64,000 nucleotides of DNA from Apium graveolens (lineage: Eukaryota; Streptophyta; Magnoliopsida; Apiales; Apiaceae): positions 95,491 through 159,490 of the forward strand of contig NW_027417505.1 of the NCBI RefSeq assembly GCF_009905375.1. Reading direction: 5' to 3'. Positions 56,897 through 64,000 of the stretch are shown piece after piece. Both the position numbers and the translations under genes were made by a program. The notes under the pieces were generated by a model that worked only from the letters and a program-made list of their open reading frames with translations, ran no database searches and was not told the DNA's origin. The first letter of the stretch is position 1; each line of letters opens with the position of its first letter.

Positions 56897-57092
56897 AATA
56901 TAGTAAATCTGTAAATGATAAACACATAACAACACTTAGCAAATATTCAATTTCATTTCAAAACACTATATGAATTGGGTCTTTATTCATAAGTGGCTCC
57001 CACTAGTTCATCTAATTTATTCAACCCCCTACGAGAAAAATTAAGCATTCATAATGCTAGTAGGAATAGGGATCCTACATTCCATCACACAA

Positions 57093-57397
57093 CCTCGGTT
57101 GTGGCACGAACCGCCATGTAATGTTCAATAGGCAGACAACTCTTGTCAATTACATCTTATATTATTCCCTAATCAAACTTTAGCCTCTTGAATACTTGAG
57201 TCACGGCTGTGGCACGACAAACTCAATATTCTAAGTCAAGTCTAACCCAACATTCCGTACAATTGAATCAGTCTCCAATGGCCCACGGCTGTGGCACGTA
57301 CCGACCTTTAGATTCTAATTCAATGTACACATCTCTATATAATAGACAAGTATTTCTTATTTCGAAATCAAAGCCCTCGGCTGTAGCACGAACCGAC
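57093..57397. repeat. Four dispersed copies of a CGGCTGTGGCACGA motif
   Basis: 57093-57115, 57201-57219, 57282-57306 and 57374-57397, sharing cggctgtggcacga with small changes, three of them followed by accg. Spacing is about 80-110 bp. They lie in the leader of E, upstream of gag in element orientation. Confidence 0.85.
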
Positions 57398-58138
57398 AAT
57401 GATTTAAAAATAAGAACTACTTTCTATCATGTTGGAAGGCTATGACCGACACAAACCCGTTGTATAATTAGCCAATTACTACTTGATATTATTTAATTTT
57501 TGAGGGATTATATTACGTTACAATCATAATCATATTATAAAGAGATTCTTGCTTTTAAATTAAATATTTCAAATCAATAATCGATAATCAGATGATTCCC
57601 AGATCGGGTGGAGCATTGTCAAGAGGCGTCACTTAATAACCCTTTCTTACAGATAGAAATCTGTTGTTGACAGAATCATCCTTTCTCTCAAAATTGAAAA
57701 TTCATATTTAATTACGTGTTTTATAAACACAAGAATCTCATGATTGTATTCATAATATTATTTTCAAGGCAAGAAACGATTCCTATTCTAGATTTTCTAG
57801 AGCACGCCTTATATTAATTTAAGTTCACCTAAATCTATCATCGCATGGTAAACACAGGCATATATCTCATATATAAAAATAAATAAACAAGTAAGCATGC
57901 AAGTAATATCATGTCACACATTGATATAATGATGTATGGATTTATTATAGCATTTAAAAGCAATTAAAACATGCTTTAAAACACTTTCGGGAATATAAAT
58001 AGTTCAAAACTTTTATATAAAAAATATTTGACCACTTCATTAGATCCGTCTCGGAAAAACGAATCCAACAATATATTGCACGCCCAAAACGGAGTTACGC
58101 AACTCCAAAAAAATCAAATTTAATGTGGACATACGGGC

Positions 58139-58244
58139 TGTAACGCATGTACGTAATGCGTTACAACACTGTTGAGCCATTTACGCGTGTAACGCATTCC
58201 GTAAATGCGCAACAGTGTGTAACGCATTCACGGAATGCGCAACA
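58139..58244. repeat. Cluster of three CpG-rich inverted repeats
   Basis: 58139-58165 has arms TGTAACGCAT and ATGCGTTACA around a 7-base loop, a perfect 10-bp stem. 58188-58214 and 58218-58244 are 30-bp-spaced relatives with arms TGTAACGCATT and AATGCGCAACA or similar, imperfect. They lie about 600 bp from the PBS of E, on the side of the leader that follows it. Confidence 0.88.
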
Positions 58245-58820
58245 CACCCCGTGCGTGCGTCTCACGCGCCCGCACCTGGCCGACCGTTGGCAACAGCAGG
58301 TTTTTTTTTTCTTTCAGCTTTTGTCTTTTCCTTTTCTGCTGTTACAATTAGGAGATGTAACCCCCCTTTCCCTTTACTCCCTTATTAATAACTCTTTATT
58401 AATTTATTATTTTAATTTTATTATTAATAAATTAATTAACATTTAATTAATAAATTAATAAAAATCAAAAAAAATATGATTTCTCAAAACAGGGAGTAGC
58501 AGAAAAATATCAGATCAGCCATGGGTCCTTGTGCAAATTTTAATCATAATTATTCACATGCATAATTATTTCATGAATTTTAATTAAAACAATTTTTAAA
58601 AATTCATAACAAATAATCTACACATCACAAAATTATGAAAAAAATACCTAGATGATCTACAACACTTGTAGAACCCAGATCAGTAGTCAAAATCTCATGC
58701 AAAAATTATTTTGAATTAATTCATAATTAAATCCAAATAAACTTGCAAAAATCATAACAAATCCATACATGCATTAAAAAATCTGAAATTTTTTATATGA
58801 ATCTCTATATGCAGAACCTA

Positions 58821-58832
58821 GCTCTGATGCCA
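58821..58832 (-). promoter_or_regulatory. Primer-binding site (initiator tRNA-Met) of element E
   Basis: Plus-strand gctctgatgcca is the complement of TGGCATCAGAGC, one mismatch from the standard TGGTATCAGAGC. One base separates it from the LTR. Confidence 0.9.
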
Positions 58833-58833
58833 A

Positions 58834-59088
58834 TTAAGGAATTTACGGATGAGCGAAAGCGTGAAATAATAATTATTCCGAAAAAACCATATACCGCACA
58901 TATAGAAAAACATATAAAAGGGAAAAGCTGAGGAATCGAAATCATACCTCGTGAATCGAAGCTTTAAAAAATTGGAGTGCTAGCAGTTGCTCCTCAGTGT
59001 ATGAAGCACTCTACCGGTATCCACCAAAAACGATCCGCTTCGATGAACCTTTTTATAAAACTAAGCTTTTATAAAAATGGAGTTTTGG

Positions 59089-59119
<31 letters not shown>

Positions 59120-60420
59120 AGAAGAAGATGGAGGCTAGGGTTTTCACAAAACCAAAATTGTGTGTAGTGTTTTTTGAGCCATCCATCTCATTCTATTTAT
59201 AGGACTCTCCTAGGGTTTTATAATATATCTTTATATATATTAACCCCCACATTTTATCTTCATAAAATGTTTTAATAATAATTAAAACTATTTTAATCAT
59301 TATTTCTTTTTCTTAACTATTTAGAAAATAATTCTCTCTCTCATTTTTCATCAAAGAAAATATTCTTTTATGGTGTGACCCTGTAGGTTCAAAATTATGC
59401 CGGTAGTAGAAATAAATAATAATAAACTATTATTAATTATTTATATGAATATTAAAGTTCACTAAATATAATTAACTGATTAATTATATTTATTCTACAT
59501 CGTGAGTGATGCTTCTCAACATATCGCGACTATCCGGATAATATGAATTCACTGCTTAGAATATCAAGAACCTGTCAGTGAATAGTTACCGTACAATTAA
59601 CTCCTTCTACCCTCCAATGTCCTGATTAAATACAAGACATGGATCTTGTGTCAAGCCTATCTAATTTAATCATTTGTTTTCCCATTCACTATGTTCAGTT
59701 CTATGTAAATTAGAAACTCCTTTCTAATTTCATTCACTCTGGCCAAAGATTCCTGAACTAGCATAAGTGGATCAGCTTTGAACATTCTCTTCCTTCACTG
59801 GAAGGGGTAGATCCTTTATTGATCATACACTATCTTCGTGTACAAATTCATATACCCAGTAGAGCCCTAATAATTGTCCCTGGAGACTAAGAACTAAACC
59901 AAAGCATAGTTCAGTGTACACAAGATGACTATGATAACCTCAAGTCTAAGGATACTTGTACAACTATCACTATGTGAACAACTGCTGACACGTGAGTGAA
60001 CTCCATCAGTTGTTCAGTTGTGCGAGTCATGTTCAGTGAACTTATTCTATAATAAGCACCTACATACTAGCTATAGTGTCACCACACAAATATCTATGAG
60101 AATAGACATCCTTCATAATGAAGCAAGCATAGTATGTACCGATCTTTGCGGATTATTAATTACCAGTTAGTAATCCTATGACCAGGAACTATTTAAGCTT
60201 AGAGTTATCATCTTTTAGGTCTCACTATTATGATCTCATCATAATCCATAAAAAGCTTTACTCTAAACTGTGGTATATCTTATTTAAACACTTAAATAGA
60301 TAGAGCCCGTAATAAAAACAAAATAAGTCTTTTATTAATATCAATGAAATCAAAACAGATTACATAAAAAGTTATTCCTAAATCCTCATACATGATTGGA
60401 CTTAGGACATATCTCTTTCA
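58834..60420 (-). repeat. 5' LTR of element E
   Basis: 1587 bp, partner of 52040-53622. Its first bases are TTAAGG rather than TGAAGG, so the terminal G has mutated. (GA)n run at 59089-59116. TATA box at 59194-59201 (minus-strand TATAAATA). TSD tacct follows at 60421-60425. Confidence 0.93.
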
Positions 60421-60467
60421 TACCTGTCAGCATTAAATTCCCTTCCGTCTCCTGGCATTCTTTTGCC

Positions 60468-60475
60468 TATATAAA
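60468..60475 (+). promoter_or_regulatory. Internal TATA box ahead of the element D downstream ORF
   Basis: TATATAAA, 77 bases before the ATG at 60552, with a C/A-rich leader between them. Same layout as the element C box at 39291. Confidence 0.55.
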
Positions 60476-60551
60476 CAACCACTTCACATCAGCCTTCACA
60501 TCAACTCTTTTATCACAAACTCATCTTCATACTCTTTCTATCAAAACCACC

Positions 60552-60821
60552 ATGGTCAATTACAATATGTTTTTGAACTATGAAACATTCAACATGGAGC
60601 TGAGCTGTGAAGCCTGGCAGCAGGAATGGCACGTCACTGCCATTCCTGATGAGATATGGGACTCAGTTCCCCAAGAGGTACTCACCCACCTCCTGTTCTT
60701 CTACATGGATTACCATCGCCATCTGGAGCGATTGGAGGAGGAAAGGCTGGAAGCTCTCCGCCAGCAAGAGCGAATCATCAGACTCGCTATTCTATTTGTC
60801 GAGAGTAGGAAGAAGAAATAA
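60552..60821 (+). CDS. Element D small downstream ORF, 89 residues, unknown function
   Basis: Starts at an ATG in excellent context (accaccATGG). An in-frame upstream start at 60396 lies inside the LTR of E and cannot be original. The product is 89 residues, with aromatic/acidic N-terminal half (F-L-N-Y-E-T-F-N-M-E, E-A-W-Q-Q-E-W-H) and a C-terminal charged helix (E-R-L-E-E-E-R-L-E-A-L-R-Q-Q-E-R) ending in lysines. No signal peptide or zinc motif. It could be a short regulatory or accessory product of the element, or the remnant of a longer ORF. Not recognised as any family. Confidence 0.65.
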   Translation: MVNYNMFLNYETFNMELSCEAWQQEWHVTAIPDEIWDSVPQEVLTHLLFFYMDYHRHLERLEEERLEALRQQERIIRLAILFVESRKKK

Positions 60822-60892
60822 CTTATTTTCTTCTTCCTGTTTTTCTTCATCGTCAGCCTTGCCCTGCTTCTTGAGCTAGGACTAAGGTTGTT

Positions 60893-63800
60893 TGTAACGC
60901 CCTCCAAACTCGGGTCAGAAGTTTGGGGTCCACACACACACCTTAATTATAACCTGCTTATAACAATAGTAAAGATAATAATAATATATACAGTGACCCT
61001 ACTTACCAACCACCACGGACCGCAACAGGTTAAAGTATGCATACAAGCCCAACACACTAATATATTACAAACCGTTCAAATCCCAACTATTTCAAACTCA
61101 AACTGAGTATTAAACATTATTACAAACTTTTACAAATTTAACTTATCCCAAAAGAAGCCTACTAGCTCAGCTTTCTCAACCTGAACCCCTAGCTCTCGCG
61201 CTGGACTGGGGATCCTCTTTACCAACTGATTCCTTTTTAACTGGAAAGAATATAAACAACATCGCACAAATGAGCTAACTAGCTCAGCAAGTCACAATGA
61301 CAAAACTGAGAATAATTATCATCAGGTGAATATGATTATAATATCAAGTGAACAATGGATTATGATTTAGAATTGGATACTATACTTTTAATTTAAAAAC
61401 CAAGGTTAGGCTGCTGATCAGTCACGCACTAACCCCGAGCAAGGCACACAACATTGCTCTAACTACTGGATCCAAGGCACACATTGGCCTAACTTGACCA
61501 TTATATGGTCTGACCACGAATCTGGTCCACAATTTTATAAAAACAATCCAATTCTAACATAATAACAGAATATGCAATAATAAACAATAACTGAAATCAT
61601 TAACAACAATAAATGTTTAACAATGAAAGGGTTTCAATCCTTGTAAGGATCAATAAGGCAATTTAAAAGCTTGGATGCTGGGTAATGAAAGAATTAGATA
61701 ACAAAGGAATCAATATTTCAGGGTTTCAAAGATTTGGGCTTTCAAAGCATAGGATACAATGATTGAATGTACAAGTAATTCAGTTCAGTGTTTGGGATTT
61801 TGTTTACATGTATTTGTGGAGTAATATCGTATACTTGAGATTTGTGTTTAGGTATACAACAATCAATGGTCTAGAAAGAATAAGGTTTACGGCTCAAGAA
61901 CAATAACTGGAATCAGAGTTTAGGTTTCAGTGCTTCAAAGCACTTGCAGTATCAATCTGACTATCAAATACTACAATATCTCGAGAAAGTTCAGAACACT
62001 TGCCTGATATTAGCTTACTACACTGCACTCGCTTCCAATCACAAGCGTCTTACTCCTCAACTATCTGTTTCCCTTTCCTACGTCTTACCTCTTCTGCTCA
62101 CATATCATAAGCATCTATCAATAATTTACTCATGGAATTCTATTCAACACATACTTCTATCTACCCTTCGTTTTACCCAAATCCGATTAACGGATTGAAA
62201 GTTATGCAATAATCAAGTGAACACCGAATATATAGACCGATAGTCAATTAACAAGTCACATATAGCACATAATACATCACATAATCAATGATATATTATT
62301 TATAAAGAAGTCTCGGGTCATAAATAGGCTTTCTGGTATTTAAAATGATTTTTAAAACATATTTCGGAATTAAAACGGGTCGTTGGATCAATTTGGGGTT
62401 AATAAACAGGGTTCGGTTGGCTAATTCTGGCTCTGAAATAATTTTAGAATAATTATCTAGCCTTGGAAATAATTTAGAATAATATTTTAAAGCTCGAAAC
62501 TATTTTTCGGAATTTTTAAATCATTTTTAAATAATTAAATCTAATTAAATAATTAATTAAAATCAATTAATAATTAATTAATTCAACTAATCAATTAATT
62601 TTCGAATTAATTGACCAATTAATCAATTATAAATTAACTGAAATTAATTAACTAATTAATTTAGATTTATTTGTGAATTAAAAATAATTTTTGGAATTAA
62701 AATACTAATTTTTAGAATTTTCAGAAATTAAAAATGAATTTTTATAATAAAAATAAATAGGAAATATGATTTTTAAACATTTTTAAAACAAAAATCCAAT
62801 TTTTGTAAAGTCTGGAAACTTCAGGGACCTAACTGTATCGTCCCCAAAAGTCCAGGGACCAAACTGTAATTTTTACATCCCGTCGCCGGAAAACACAGAG
62901 GTGGCCGGAGAATACGTTCCCGGCGTCCTCACCCCACCAACACCTCCAGATCACATCTACACAACACCAGGAACACAACCATGCAATCAATTCATCCTAA
63001 CAATCCCTGAGTTGGCCGGAATTTGGCCGTGAAGTTTTCCAGTTTCCGGCGAACATCGGAAAACTTCAAAACACAACTCCCTTCTCTACATACCTCGTTG
63101 GTTCATGAAACTTATACGACTAGATTGCAAATTTCACAGAGAACACAACCCACTATAACACAACGTCAATCTATCACAGAATAAGAAACCCCCAAATTTC
63201 AATTAAGAACATTCATACGGGTTATAAACCCTAATTTTGAATTTCGAAAATTAAACCCACTTTTGAGCATGTTATTGAACTCCAAATCAGACGTATGACA
63301 TATGAAAATCATCGGGAAAACAAGCTCTACAACATGCAATCATCAAATCATACAAACAATCATCCGAACAAAAAATCATATTTTTAATAAAATAAATAAA
63401 TTTTCAGAAAATAAACATTTGATTCTGCAGTGAAACAAAGCTCAGAATCTGATAGAACACTTCAAATCCTTCGTTTTGGTTACTCAAGCTTTGAAAACAG
63501 AGATCGGTAACGCCTTCGTTTTGCTGTTTGATTCTTAGAACAGTTTTAGGAAATTAGGGTTTTTCTCTGAAAATTATATAATTATCTGTCTGCAAATGAT
63601 TTTGATACGAAATAAAATACGGTAAAAGGCTATTTATAATTACGGAAAATTAGTATCCCGTTGGATCATTCCGGATATAAAACGGTACGTTTATTTGTAA
63701 AAACTGATCCAAACGGTATCGGTTTTCGGGATAATTATCCAAATCAGTACAATTTGTACTGCGGTCTTGGTCTCAGCGCCTGGTTACACGTATTACGAAA

Positions 63801-64000
63801 TGATAATTGGGATAGTTTAATAAAAAGCTCCCGTTTATCGAAAATACGGGTTTTATTGATTTAACGAAATGAATATTGTATCGAAAATGTTGCGCCGGGA
63901 CCCGCGCATGACAAACCGTACGCCGGATCGAAAAAGTCAAAACATGGAAAATGCTCGGAATATTACAATTAGGTTAGGAAGGAGTTCTCGAAAGAGTTTC
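60893..64000 (+). mobile_element. B-family chromovirus LTR (G), open at window end
   Basis: Starts TGTAACGCCCTCCAAACTCG, like the solo LTR at 31372 and in the same orientation. The shared block at 61395-61535 is closely similar to 31860-31995. Left flank ttgtt (60888-60892). A run of AATTAATT units at 62520-62660, then mixed AT-rich sequence. No end, PBS or coding region is reached before 64000, so it may be a solo LTR or the start of a full element. No gene seen in it. Confidence 0.85.

Larger units (their letters stand above)
56897..58820 (-). other. Long leader of element E between PBS and gag
   Basis: 1.9 kb of non-coding sequence, unusually long for Copia. It holds four GC-rich repeats at 57093-57397 and a hairpin cluster at 58139-58244, otherwise AT-rich. 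I see no ORF with family resemblance; the ORF at 58147-58446 on the plus strand runs through the hairpins and is not credible. Confidence 0.7.
52040..60420 (-). mobile_element. Copia element E, complete with both LTRs, gag deleted
   Basis: 8.4 kb on the minus strand. 5' LTR 58834-60420, PBS 58821-58832, long leader 56936-58820, truncated gag-protease 56896-56360, integrase 56359-55377, RT-RNase H 55352-53637, PPT 53623-53632, 3' LTR 52040-53622. TSD tacct at 52035-52039 and 60421-60425. The integrase-before-RT order marks Copia. The sublineage is not certain; the protein text differs clearly from C and D. Internal gag is almost absent, so it needs gag in trans. Confidence 0.93.
44482..60892 (+). 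mobile_element. Copia element D (SIRE/Maximus-like), interrupted by element E
   Basis: 5' LTR 44482-45075, PBS 45078-45089, gag 45132-47471, protease/integrase 47484-49271, RT-RNase H 49216-50733, spacer 50734-52039 and 60421-60551, and small downstream ORF 60552-60821. E (52040-60420, TSD tacct) sits in the spacer. LTR G interrupts at 60893, so the 3' LTR is off-window. Same family as F. Left flank gtata (44477-44481). Damage is light: two stops and one deletion in about 5.6 kb of gag-pol, so it is younger than B or the A interior. Confidence 0.9.

Noticed and set aside
58147..58446. 99-codon ORF with repeated motifs
   Set aside because: It reads through the CpG-rich hairpin cluster in the wrong orientation for element E; repeats are structural.
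60396..60551. Upstream extension of the small D ORF
   Set aside because: The first 25 bases lie in the LTR of E, so the extension did not exist before E inserted; the ATG at 60552 has the better context.

Overview
This 64 kb window is plant nuclear DNA made almost entirely of nested LTR retrotransposons. I found no host gene, tRNA, rRNA or prokaryotic feature. The element types are plant lineages: an Athila-like Gypsy element, Tekay-like chromoviruses (Gypsy with a chromodomain-like C-terminus), SIRE/Maximus-like Copia elements and a further Copia family. The species cannot be fixed from sequence; a dicot with a large repeat-rich genome is a reasonable guess. Most boundaries come from TG..CA ends, primer-binding sites (PBS), polypurine tracts (PPT) and 5-bp target-site duplications (TSDs) that I could read directly.

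Left part (1-28670). The oldest element is B, a minus-strand chromovirus at 10055-13273 plus 26667-28670. Three things happened to it. Element A (13274-26666, minus, TSD atctc) landed in its gag. Copia element F (minus, 4153-10054, continuing off-window) landed in its integrase. Copia element C landed in its 5' LTR. F was itself hit by a 4.1 kb solo LTR (4896-8981, TSD ggttc) and by the Athila element (1-4152).

Right part (28671-64000). Element C (SIRE-like, plus, from 28671) carries a 3.4 kb solo LTR in gag (31372-34730, TSD aacaa). In its extra downstream ORF it is interrupted by a piece of A-family LTR (43640-44481). That piece is split by element D (SIRE-like, plus, same family as F, from 44482). 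D is hit by complete Copia element E (52040-60420, minus, TSD tacct) and by a chromovirus LTR, G (60893 to the window end).

Functional reading. C and D show gag, protease, integrase, reverse transcriptase and RNase H in Copia order. Each is followed by a long spacer and an additional ORF with its own TATA box and good start context. All elements carry stops or frameshifts; only the RT-RNase H frames of C and E, the Athila gag and the small ORF of D are long and open. The most notable unexplained structure is that each SIRE-like family is peppered with its own short motif (CGACGGAT in C, AGTTCTGATA in D/F), in the LTR, in coding linkers and in the region after pol. Element A is a mosaic whose internal region holds two layers of decayed pol, although its LTRs are still very similar.
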